Assembly: GCA_004764695.1 (NCBI GenBank) | Contig: SMSO01000014.1 | Span: 2,741,148 to 2,805,147 of the forward strand | From: Schizochytrium sp. TIO01 | Taxonomy: Eukaryota > Sar > Bigyra > Thraustochytrida > Thraustochytriidae | Reading direction: 5' to 3' | DNA: 64,000 bases | Part shown: piece after piece, positions 9,256 through 18,717 of the stretch | Layout of the letters: each line of letters begins with the position of its first letter | Numbering within the stretch: the stretch's first letter is position 1 | Made by a program: the position numbers and the translations under genes | The notes under the pieces: generated by a model | Told to the model about the DNA's origin: nothing | Database searches by the model: none | What the model saw: the letters and a program-made list of their open reading frames with translations, nothing else

Positions 9256-10896
9256 ATGTTGGCAACGAGAGGTCTGTTCATGCGGAGCGTACGAGCTTCG
9301 GGTGGAGTGAAACTACTCAAAGGTAGATTTCGCTATGCAGGAGGTGCAACTGGTACCTCTGGACCGGATAAGACAAGCAGTGGCGTGCAGGAGGTGGAAA
9401 ACACTGCAGCAGGACATCCCTTGCAACAGTGCCGGCACATTTCATTTGGGAGCATTATTAGCAAACTTAATCCATTCGAATCTACCTCTGTGACTGGAGT
9501 TACCGCGCGTCTTGATGATCGGTTCGAGCTTCTTGAAGAGCTCGGCCGTGGTCGTTACGGAGTTGTCTACAGATGCAAAAGACTTCCGCAACACAACACA
9601 GAGTGCAATGCGGATTACTATGCTATTAAGGTAGTACACAAGGACTCGGTTGATCATCTCGACGAGCTACGTACAGAGCTAGAAATCATGGAACGTATTG
9701 AGCATCCACACTGCGTTGGCCTGACTGAGGCGTTTGAGGACGTTGATAAAGTTTACTTTGTCAGCCCTCTATGCGTAGGTGGCGAACTCTTTGACCGCAT
9801 TATTGCTAAAGGATTCTACACTGAGGCTGATGCGGCAAAGCTGATTCGCCAGGTTCTCTTGGCCCTTGAATACTGTCACGAAACCCTTCATGTAGTACAC
9901 CGTGATATCAAGCCAGAAAACCTACTTTTCTGGGATAAAGATGAGCAATCTGCCCTCGGCCTGTGTGACTTTGGAATGGCCCATCCCTTTAAAAACGACG
10001 AGCTCATGCATTCCAGCTGTGGCAGCCCTTCGTATGTAGCCCCAGAGGTATTAGATGGTAATTACAACGAAAAGTGTGACATCTGGAGTGCTGGTGTTAT
10101 TCTGTATATTCTTTTGAGTGGCAGCGTTCCTTTTCCTGGCGAATCGGACACTGAAATCATGCGCAACGTGGCTCGTGCACAATACGATTTTGATGACATA
10201 GCTTGGGACTCAATCTCCGATAGCGCAAAAGAGCTAATTCAAGGGATGGTATGCAAAGACCATACAAAGCGAATGTCGGCATCGCAATGTCTCCATCACA
10301 AGTGGATTCGTGAACTTGGCGAGGGCCGAGAAGTCCCACTCTTGCTCGCTCTGGAAAATCTCCGCGCATTTGATAGGTTTGCTCGCATCAAACGGATCGC
10401 GCTTCAACTTGTGGCCAAACATCTAGCCTCTTGTGCAAACCATGATGAAATGGACTCTTATATCATGAGTCTACGTGAATTTTTCGATTGTCTGGCAAAG
10501 GATAACGGAGGATTAATTTCTGCTGAGGATTTGGCCCAGGCCATTGTAAAAGAGTCACAAAAGGAGAACTCATTCAACGTTTTAACCACAGCTGAGGATC
10601 TCGTCAAATTGCTTAACAACTCTGATTTGGATCGTAACGGAATGATTGATCTGAACGAGTTCTGCGCTGCTTGCCTTAACGAGTATCTTCTGACGAAAGA
10701 AACTGAATTGCGTTGGGTCTTCGAATTCATTGACCACGACAGCGACGGTGTTATTTCATTGGAAGACCTGCGAAAGGAGTATGGTGACTCCGAATCGTAC
10801 GAGAGTTTGAAGGAGGAATTCGATCGTTACGATCTTAACAATGATGGTGTAATCTCTTATGAGGAATTCACCTCAGGAATGAAGAAGTCGCCGTAA
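9256..10896 (+). CDS. Calcium-dependent protein kinase-like (kinase plus EF-hands) with presequence-like N-terminus
   Basis: 546 residues in CDPK order. The Ser/Thr kinase domain (about 88-346) has the glycine loop ELGRGRYGVVY, YYAIKVVHK with the ATP lysine, HRDIKPENLLF, LCDFGMA and the activation-segment end GSPSYVAPEVL, so the catalytic residues are intact. A junction helix region (about 350-400) leads to EF-hands: a degenerate one near 415 (KDNGGLISAEDL), then three good loops DLDRNGMIDLNEF, DHDSDGVISLEDL and DLNNDGVISYEEF. Expected role: Ca2+-activated phosphorylation. The first 30 residues, MLATRGLFMRSVRASGG onward, are rich in Arg and Ser and lack acids, like a mitochondrial presequence; no N-myristoylation Gly2 is present. 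ATG 9256 is the first in-frame ATG. Confidence 0.93.
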   Translation: MLATRGLFMRSVRASGGVKLLKGRFRYAGGATGTSGPDKTSSGVQEVENTAAGHPLQQCRHISFGSIISKLNPFESTSVTGVTARLDDRFELLEELGRGRYGVVYRCKRLPQHNTECNADYYAIKVVHKDSVDHLDELRTELEIMERIEHPHCVGLTEAFEDVDKVYFVSPLCVGGELFDRIIAKGFYTEADAAKLIRQVLLALEYCHETLHVVHRDIKPENLLFWDKDEQSALGLCDFGMAHPFKNDELMHSSCGSPSYVAPEVLDGNYNEKCDIWSAGVILYILLSGSVPFPGESDTEIMRNVARAQYDFDDIAWDSISDSAKELIQGMVCKDHTKRMSASQCLHHKWIRELGEGREVPLLLALENLRAFDRFARIKRIALQLVAKHLASCANHDEMDSYIMSLREFFDCLAKDNGGLISAEDLAQAIVKESQKENSFNVLTTAEDLVKLLNNSDLDRNGMIDLNEFCAACLNEYLLTKETELRWVFEFIDHDSDGVISLEDLRKEYGDSESYESLKEEFDRYDLNNDGVISYEEFTSGMKKSP

Positions 10897-11559
10897 GGAC
10901 TCATGAATGAGGGCTTCACACCGTTCCAGCCTCTCGAATCTACCCATTTATCGAAAAAGACCAAATGCCATATTAATATGGTGGTCCAGGCTCACACAGC
11001 ATCTATTGTTTGTGGAGCCGTTGTCCCGTCCAGCATCTGCACCATTGTCCACCGATCTATGAATTCATGTGTGCCAATGCAATAATGTCTACAAGTAGTA
11101 TAAGCCCCACTGTCTGCGTGCTCTAACTTCAGAAAGCGAATATATGTTTAACATGGGGTATCATTTAGAACAACAAGAAAAGAATGATGATTTGAAGATG
11201 AAAGAGGAGGTTTTTTGTTAAAACTGACATCAAAATAACGACTTTGACAATCTATCTTTTTATTTTTACATGCCATATCTCCCACATAGAGGTCACGCCA
11301 TTGGCTTGTTCATTTTAAAAGTGTTAAAAATAAACATACTGAGAACATCAAAACATTTTCAATTCTCTTCCGACCATTATCAGGATTCAATTTTAAATTT
11401 TCATTTTTCATTTAAAAGTTAGAAAGAGTAAGAGCGAAATCGTAAGCGGCAGAACAAGATCTTCTTTTTCCTGGAAAGACAGGCGCACAGACAGACCTCT
11501 CTCTATACCCTTTCAGGACTGATTATGTATGTTTGTTAGTTATATTTACGTCATGTTGT
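10897..11559. other. Convergent intergenic region
   Basis: Lies between the 3' ends of the kinase gene and the hydrolase gene. AT-rich, especially 11.2-11.4 kb. No gene is recognised; likely holds both 3' UTRs and polyadenylation signals (AATAAA-like strings around 11325). Confidence 0.4.
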
Positions 11560-13944
11560 TCACACAACCCAAAATTGACGAAGCATTAACGTTAAGGTTA
11601 CAGCTGGCAACACAATCAAAAATAAAGGAAAGATTATCAATGGCGAGTAATCTGGTAGCACAATCTGTTCCCGTTGTTTTGCAAGAAGCTTTTCTTTTTC
11701 AAATCGACCAGCTGTGAAGAACTCTAATAACCAATATGTCGCTGGAAGTGTATTGGTCTTCCAATCTACTCCAAGGTAGCGCATCCAATTCACTGGAAAC
11801 CCATGGAAAGCATGCGTGCCTGGCACAACATGCATTGTACACTGGTGACCCAAATCCTTGAGAAATCTATTTGCAATAAGGTTGCAGGGCAGTAAAGGGT
11901 CAGATTCGCCGCAAATAAGCATCGTCTCTGGTGCATAGCACTTCAGCTCCTCGGCAGGAATGTCTGTCAAAGAAGACCTTGGACCACTCGCACCCTTGGC
12001 TGGAGTGTTCAGCCCACTGTCGTATAGTCGAAATACAAGAAGGATTGCAATGTGACATATCATTTTCCAAAGCCACGAACTTGTTTCAAAACCCTCTACC
12101 TTGTCCCGAATCGGTGTTTGCCTACCAAGAAGTCCATACAAAATACCGACCCTTTCAACCTTGGGGAAATCCTCCAACGTAAGTTGCTTGAAGATTTCGT
12201 ATTTTGGCGAGACGCAAGCTGCAGTCTTCTCGTAAAGCTCCTTGTTAGTGAGCAGAGCTGTTGCCATGGCAACAAGACTGCCTCCTGCAGAGTCCCCGAG
12301 AAATTGGATTTTGTCAGTCCCTAGCGTACCTCCACACCAACGACACTTTCGGTCCTTTTTTGAAGGCTTTAGATTCGAATAATCCAGCACAGGAGGAGAG
12401 AATCCGCACGTTGAAAAATGGCACTCATGAGAGCCAAGGCGATCTGTAAATGGGTCTCTTGCAACACAAGGATAAATGCATTCGGGGTTTCCGCAGTGAA
12501 ACTCTTGAATCCATAAAAGCGCATGCAAAGCGCTAAATACAGCAGCTGGGTATTGCTCATCAGGACTCAATGGATACTCCACAGAATAGACAGTAATACC
12601 AGCTCTTGGGAATGGTGTCATCGAATGCAAGAGCAACTCTGATGATACAGCAAGGTGCCCTCCTCCATGAAGATAAACTAGTGGGGCTAAAGATTCGCCC
12701 TTGGCTAGTTTCGTATGTATCTGATCCATATGTAAAGGCCGCAAAATATCCAAGACGTGACGGCGCGAGGGGGCATATGCAATGTTGCGTTGCAAATGAA
12801 TATTCTGTAGTGCTTGGAGGCCATCAGGTGATAACCAGCCTTTCCAACGTTTTGCAGTAATGCCATAGATATGCATGGGGTAGTCCAGAAAAGCACGGAT
12901 TGAAGGCAAAATGATGTACGAAAAAAAGCGGATAAAAATGTAGACCACGATTGTTGAGAGTGGGATTGCAATAAATGAACCAAACATTTCGCGTGGAGAT
13001 GTAGTCGAGACCGTTGCTAGTGCTAAAAGAATATGAGATGCTAGATTAGACAAACCAGCAAGGGTAGCCGACCATGCCTTTGGGATATACTGATTATTAT
13101 ACACGCTGTTGATGACCAAAAGCGCACCAAGAAGAATTGTAAAACTCCACATGGCAGAACCAAGAACGACCAATGTTGGAGAATATAATCCTGACTTGCG
13201 GACTTTTGAGCGCATCATTACAAAGCCCGAAAGAGGAACAGAGGCGCAAGCTGCAACCCATGCGCTCGCGATAATTGGACGGACAAAGGAGTATGGCAAC
13301 GCGAAGCGAATCACAGCAAAATCTACAAGAGTGAATAACGCGACAGAAAACAGACTTAGCATAAGACCAACACCACCATCAATAGTTGCTGCAAACTTTG
13401 GCAACTTCGTGTAATAGCGCAATGACCAAACTAGGATCAGCTGCGAGGATGCAAAACCCGCGCCCAAGAGTGAAAGAGAACCTCGAATTGCTACTACATA
13501 CTCCAGACCTGCGTTTGCCGCAATAAGGGACATCACTAAACAAACAGAAAACAAAGACCATGCAATTGATTGGAACAAAACAAACATCGATCCGCCTTGG
13601 AAAGGTTGAAAGAAGCGATATCCAGGCTGTGTACGAGGTCCAACCCAGATATGAGTTAAAAAGACTCCAAACAAGGCCATGCTCACGGCAGCTATAAAAG
13701 CTTGCTGTAGCAGCAAGATTGATTTGGGCTCAGACCAATCAGCTTGGTCTATCCACACAAATATTACCGCCTGCACAATAGATTCAACAATTACTACCCA
13801 AGGTGACCATCCGCTGCTTTGTGGCTGTGCAGCCAAAAGCATACTCATAGATGTTGATCTCCTTCGACGATCATCCCTCTTTCCATGTGCCATTTTTTGC
13901 TCTTCATCAAGTCGCACGAGCGCACCATAGCGGAATGAGCACAT
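11560..13944 (-). CDS. HSL-type alpha/beta hydrolase with N-terminal membrane modules (3' part of a probable split gene)
   Basis: 794 residues if started at the ATG at 13944; a second ATG at 13893 gives 777. The N-terminal half (to about residue 370) is membrane-embedded: one copy of the repeat module with the signature GYRFFQPFQGG (about residue 110) and a further degenerate copy. The C-terminal half is a hydrolase of the hormone-sensitive lipase/carboxylesterase group: oxyanion motif HGGGHL (about 425), nucleophile elbow GDSAGGS (about 550), acid in ICGESDPLLP (about 680) and base in HAFHGFP (about 712), so the Ser-Asp-His triad looks complete. An insert near residue 490-535 has several Cys (CIYPC, CRWCGG) that may bind metal. 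Predicted ester or lipid hydrolase at a membrane. The upstream gene ends in a 38-base overlap and carries the same modules, so the two are probably one protein interrupted by a +1 frame break. Confidence 0.85.
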   Translation of the reverse strand: MCSFRYGALVRLDEEQKMAHGKRDDRRRRSTSMSMLLAAQPQSSGWSPWVVIVESIVQAVIFVWIDQADWSEPKSILLLQQAFIAAVSMALFGVFLTHIWVGPRTQPGYRFFQPFQGGSMFVLFQSIAWSLFSVCLVMSLIAANAGLEYVVAIRGSLSLLGAGFASSQLILVWSLRYYTKLPKFAATIDGGVGLMLSLFSVALFTLVDFAVIRFALPYSFVRPIIASAWVAACASVPLSGFVMMRSKVRKSGLYSPTLVVLGSAMWSFTILLGALLVINSVYNNQYIPKAWSATLAGLSNLASHILLALATVSTTSPREMFGSFIAIPLSTIVVYIFIRFFSYIILPSIRAFLDYPMHIYGITAKRWKGWLSPDGLQALQNIHLQRNIAYAPSRRHVLDILRPLHMDQIHTKLAKGESLAPLVYLHGGGHLAVSSELLLHSMTPFPRAGITVYSVEYPLSPDEQYPAAVFSALHALLWIQEFHCGNPECIYPCVARDPFTDRLGSHECHFSTCGFSPPVLDYSNLKPSKKDRKCRWCGGTLGTDKIQFLGDSAGGSLVAMATALLTNKELYEKTAACVSPKYEIFKQLTLEDFPKVERVGILYGLLGRQTPIRDKVEGFETSSWLWKMICHIAILLVFRLYDSGLNTPAKGASGPRSSLTDIPAEELKCYAPETMLICGESDPLLPCNLIANRFLKDLGHQCTMHVVPGTHAFHGFPVNWMRYLGVDWKTNTLPATYWLLEFFTAGRFEKEKLLAKQREQIVLPDYSPLIIFPLFLIVLPAVTLTLMLRQFWVV

Positions 13945-15946
13945 GAGAGAAGATATACCCTATTGTAGTTGCAGTGATCCACCCCCGGGCAGTTGTTAAT
14001 GTAGTAATAGAAATGCGTACATGAACTTCTTTGGCTACCGGGATTCCTAAAATTACAGCGCTACCAAGTGCAGAAATTATAAATAATGTCCACGAGATAG
14101 CCTCGCAAAGAATCCACAAATCAGGACCCTCAAAAGGACGCCATTTGCTAAGGTTTCCATGATATGCAAGCAAGTACAGGAACAGCCGAGCGAAAAACCA
14201 CGTGAAACCTGCACCGACATGGACAATCCACCACACCCACTCGTCAACGATAGACACTTGCAAGAGGAAACTACTGCCAGCCGCTATAATGGCAAGAAGA
14301 TCAGTAAAATGGAAGCTCACGCCGACGGCTTGCTTTTCAGACGAAGTAGCTTTAGAGCTTGATCGGCTTCTATCACTCTGCTCGGCGGAATCTGAACCGC
14401 CTGACGATGCCTTTGATGAGCTACGAGTATAATGACGTACTGAGGCATAGAGAAGCATAAATGAGATGATACACAATGGAGCATACAGCTCTTCATGCCG
14501 TCCGTGTGTTATCAATAAGACATAAACCTGCAGACCGTATAGAATCCATCCAAAAGTTTGAGCGAGAATGTGGGACGAGTTGCCGTGCAACGGCTTAAAC
14601 AGGCGATAACCCATGGCATCTCGCAGCTTGACCCACCCACCTAGGTGCACGAGTGGTGGACCAATATATGCGGAGAGCTGGATCCCACCAGAGCTTACCA
14701 GATTGAGCCCTAGGAAGTAATGAAGCGAAACAATCAATACAAAGATCCAGCTAAAATACAAAAGACCAGAAGAACCCATCTGTTCACGATTCACACTGGC
14801 AGAGTCTTGGGTTTGCGACCGAGTTGACTGAAAATGAGACATGCTATTAACCATAAGTGTAGATGAAGTGAAACCAAATGCACCAAAAAGTGCCGGTGCT
14901 CCCTGAAAGGTAATCAGTCCGAATGCATCGCGGTGAACGAAGGTATAAACATTGACGCCAAACAGCGCCCAGCCGATACCTTGCAAAACTTGGAACTCCA
15001 TTGAACCTTGAAATGGCTGGAAAAAGTGATAGCCCTCCTGGTGTAAGTCCGCCATGCCTGAAAGAACATGTGTGACAAAGACACTGGCACCAAAAGCCCC
15101 CACCGCGAGGCGCAGAGCAAGCTCCATCCAGTCCTCCCGCAAACGTGAATCGCTAGCCCAACTAGCATCCAGAATGCATAACACTATAAATGTGCCACCA
15201 CCGAGAAGTAGTGAAAATGAATGTTTAAAGGAACGTTGTCCAAGCAGTGTATTGATCCTCCGGCGAATGCGGGATTCGTGACGTTGTGGTGAGAACCGAT
15301 CGAGACTCGAGTTCAGAAGTGCATTTGCGCAGAATCCTAGAGCGCCAATGCCCATCATCGTTCCTTCTGGTACATTAGGATTCAACGCAATGAGGATGCA
15401 CATGCCCAGAGCAATGGCGTAGAAGGTCCAGCCCAAAGCTTGCATAATCACAAATGAAAAGCCACCTTGAAGAGGCTGATAGAATTGAAACATATACGAT
15501 CCATATTTTTGGGTGCCAGCAATGATCGTCAGCGGCCCACTCCACAAAAATCCAAGGACGCCAAGCACTACAGGAAGTTGGTCTCTTGCGACGATATTCT
15601 CGTGCTGAGTTTGCCTTGCAAAGTCACCATCGGTCAAAGCAAAACAACCAACCGAGAACACTGCCAGAACCCATGCTAGAGTCCTCATTGACTGGCCATC
15701 GGCCTGTATCGTAGGATTCACATTTTGCCTAGATTGGTTTTCTTCTTTATCATTCTTAATATTGTTGTCATTAGCGCTTTCGGACTCGTTCCCTTCAATT
15801 GACCTGCACACTCCAACGTTGCTCTGCAATACGTCCCCCGGGCGAAGGTCATCCACACCTTCGGATCTGGTTACCTCGCTCGAGGACGAGTCAGCGGTCT
15901 GCAAAGGCAGCTTACTCTCACCCCTCCGCCTCAGCAGCGCAGACAT
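13907..15946 (-). CDS. Multi-pass membrane protein with four tandem repeat modules (5' part of a probable split gene)
   Basis: 679 residues from the ATG at 15946 (the frame is open slightly further but without an earlier ATG). A disordered Ser/Asp/Asn-rich head of about 85 residues is followed by four modules of about 155 residues. Each has several hydrophobic segments and a central signature: MFQFYQPLQGG (about 15463-15505), GYHFFQPFQGS (15004-15040), GYRLFKPLHGN (14582-14615) and LSKWRPFEGP (14126-14155), each followed by an aromatic helix of the type QxIGWxLF. Ser-rich linkers lie near residue 520. I do not recognise the family. It stops just after a transmembrane stretch (WCARAT) and overlaps the next frame by 38 bases, where a fifth module continues at the same spacing. 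See the finding on this pair. Confidence 0.82.
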   Translation of the reverse strand: MSALLRRRGESKLPLQTADSSSSEVTRSEGVDDLRPGDVLQSNVGVCRSIEGNESESANDNNIKNDKEENQSRQNVNPTIQADGQSMRTLAWVLAVFSVGCFALTDGDFARQTQHENIVARDQLPVVLGVLGFLWSGPLTIIAGTQKYGSYMFQFYQPLQGGFSFVIMQALGWTFYAIALGMCILIALNPNVPEGTMMGIGALGFCANALLNSSLDRFSPQRHESRIRRRINTLLGQRSFKHSFSLLLGGGTFIVLCILDASWASDSRLREDWMELALRLAVGAFGASVFVTHVLSGMADLHQEGYHFFQPFQGSMEFQVLQGIGWALFGVNVYTFVHRDAFGLITFQGAPALFGAFGFTSSTLMVNSMSHFQSTRSQTQDSASVNREQMGSSGLLYFSWIFVLIVSLHYFLGLNLVSSGGIQLSAYIGPPLVHLGGWVKLRDAMGYRLFKPLHGNSSHILAQTFGWILYGLQVYVLLITHGRHEELYAPLCIISFMLLYASVRHYTRSSSKASSGGSDSAEQSDRSRSSSKATSSEKQAVGVSFHFTDLLAIIAAGSSFLLQVSIVDEWVWWIVHVGAGFTWFFARLFLYLLAYHGNLSKWRPFEGPDLWILCEAISWTLFIISALGSAVILGIPVAKEVHVRISITTLTTARGWITATTIGYIFSHVLIPLWCARAT

Positions 15947-18667
15947 CGCGCTCAATGTCCAGGAAGAGCTCGGAGTTCGGGTTTTGCCGCTTTCAGTTCT
16001 CAGATTTCACGCAACTCACTCATCATCGTCATCATATAATTTATTATTCCATTTTTGCACAATGCGCAATCAAAACAGTGCCTATAAAAAAGAAAAGAAA
16101 AAGAAAACCAAAATAAAACAATCATATTTCTCTTTCTCTACTTTCTATAATACAGCACTTTCGCTTGCAAGTTTCCATCTTGTTAGGCCTGCTACAGTTG
16201 TTCTGTGCTGTCACGACCTTCGTTTGCTGCTCTAGTTCTGCTCTTGGTTAATTGAATGTTTGATCGTTTGTTCGAGTTTGCAATCGCTCAATTTGTATTT
16301 CACTTCGTTTTACAGGAGACGCTCGTTTGGGGCATTTGAACGGCAGTTCTCGTCTTTTCTTTCTGTCTGTTTCTTCAAAATTGGACCTAATGTTAAGAAG
16401 AGAAATGTGTGCGCATGATGCGTAATTTCCATTGACATCATGCTGCAGAGCTGCGTGTACTTTGCCTGAGATTTCATTCGAAACACTCGGAAGCAGCTGA
16501 TTGTAGCTTTGGCACGCTTGGGTTTAGGTGAGGCGGCGAGGAAGGAAACCGTCATGCTCAATTGTACTACTACTTCTTCAAGATGCCGCTCTTTCTGAAC
16601 CATATTCGGTTCTCAACAGGTCGAAACATGTGCAGTAGCGCCAGTGCAATGGAAATGCCAGCACAGCAGTAAGGTGTGTAGATCCTCGCTGTTCAGTTGT
16701 ACGAAACCTGAGGATGAGGAATCGAGGTTAGACAAGCTGCCTCTTGAATGTTGAGCCTCTCTTGTTAGAGCTGATTTTGGTCCTCGCTGGTACAAGCGTT
16801 AGCTGCCGGCTTTCCCAGGGCAAATCCAAACTGTTTTAAGCACTTTATTTTAATCTTCTGCTGGCAAGAACTACGTCAAAAGCTCTTCTTCCCTGTCTTG
16901 TAAGTTTATGAGGCTCTCGACGTGCTATTCACTGCTGCAGAACAATTTGATTATTTTTAGCCCGAGCGATTTTATACCGCACTTTGAGAAATTAAGCGAT
17001 AGCGGGGGCTCTAATATCGTTTGCAACTGTCTAGTTACTAGGTGGGGCGTGGTCATGGCGGCTTAAAGTTGATTGACTACCACGCAGGAGTAGGGCGTTC
17101 CTGGTTTGGGGAGCTTGACAGCTTACTGGTAAAATCTGACCACTGAACCGTGGAAGGTAATCAAAGCTGCCTCAAAGCTACTAAGAAGAGAGCACGGTTG
17201 CGCTCCATGCGATGACGAATCGGCTATCATCGAGGAGTGTACGCAAATGGAGTTCACCAGCTTAAAAGAACAGCCGCAAGAAATGCAAAAGCCAGGAACA
17301 CGACAGCATTCACTAAGCTAGGACAGCTGTTGCTGACTCCATTGGTCAATCAACGCTCCTGAAGGAGACAACGCCGCTTGAATGCTCCATTAAATAGCAA
17401 CATGCGAAGCTCCCCTCGCTTCCCCTGATCTGGTCCGAGGATTTGCGCCATTACAACCAACCATACATTTTGCAAACCCCCGAAAGCGTTGATTGAGGTG
17501 GCTGTCCACAGCATAGCTTCACCAGAACTATTCTATTCCTCTGGCACCCATCACCGACGCTTTCCACTCTCGCAAGCAACCATCTGAACCCAGGGGTATC
17601 GAGACGGCAAAGCTGTGGCGATCCTGCAAGAACAGCAGGCCATCAGATACCCGCACGAGTTGTTGCATGTCATCTCAATAGCGCCAAATTGATGAAGTCC
17701 ACGCGGTCAGTATGAGCTGACTTCATGGCACTGCCAATGTGCAAGCCCAGCTTGGCCCAGCCCAGAAGCTGGGTCCACATGTCCTGAATACATACAGCCT
17801 ATTGAAGAAGAGTCCATTGCAGGGCTCTTGGAGCGCCAGAATCGTCCCAATCTAGGTCCTGGTAATTGCGAGAGAACCAAGGGGTCCCTTTGTTTGCAGC
17901 CAAGCTTAGCTCAGGTTTAGCAGTTCGGATATGCGCAAGTAAGGGTAAGCCCAAGTCAGCAATTGCGCGTGGCGTGAGACAGATCAAATGCACGAGTGGG
18001 CTTGTGCTCGCGTCCAAGATCGCCTTGAGAAGAGGCTGCGGATGTGCCTTGATTTGCTTCAGGAATACCAGGATTCCTGAAATAGAGCAGCAGGTAACCA
18101 ACCTAGTTCTCAAAGCTTGCTTGGAATATGCAATAATAACAAGGAAGGCTCAGCTGTTCTTTTAGAATCCAACAGCAAATGAGATTGGAACAGAGGATAC
18201 CAGCGGTCATATCCGCGCAAAGACGAGAGCAAACTCCGTTCGGGTAAGGCAGACGAGGCTCGATGATTGTAAACATGGTCGTCGGTTGGTTTCTTCTTTG
18301 GTAGTCCATCAAAGTTAGGCGTATGAGAACCAGATGGGATGAAAGAAACACCATGATGACATGAAAATAAATATGTATTAAAAATAAAAATAAATGAAAA
18401 TCCTTAGTCCCCCATGGTCTCGTCCGTACCATGCCAAGCCATCATTCCGTCGCGTGGACCATGGCCCAAGAAGCTCTAAACGCGCAGCGATTTCGATGCA
18501 AGCACGGAGCTTGTGGCAAGGCCCGCCCTGCGATGTCCGGGCCTCTCGAGGCAGCGTGGAAGGGCTTGGATGACAGGCCATTGTCCAAATTTGGAGGTCG
18601 GCATGATCGGAGTTACATAGTAAAAGGGGGCAATAATATTGGAAAGCAGTTCTATGAGGGTAGGTAC

Positions 18668-18703
<36 letters not shown>

Positions 18704-18717
18704 CTACGCCAATTGTA
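15947..18717. other. 2.8-kb intergenic region
   Basis: Divergent spacer between the membrane-repeat gene and VWA8. I see no conserved protein in it; the frames at 16310-16603, 17799-18113 and 18378-19022 (minus) are composed of random-looking sequence. It ends in a (TA)n tract with palindromic flanks, listed separately. Promoters for both genes should lie here. Confidence 0.4.
18660..18707. repeat. (TA)n tract with palindromic flanks next to the VWA8 start
   Basis: GTAGGTAC at 18660-18667 and its exact complement GTACCTAC at 18700-18707 enclose CTC plus about 29 bases of alternating TA. The whole can fold as one hairpin and ends 10 bases before the VWA8 ATG at 18718. If that ATG is used, the hairpin is in the leader; if the start is the later ATG at 18793, it may be promoter DNA. 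Confidence 0.75.
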
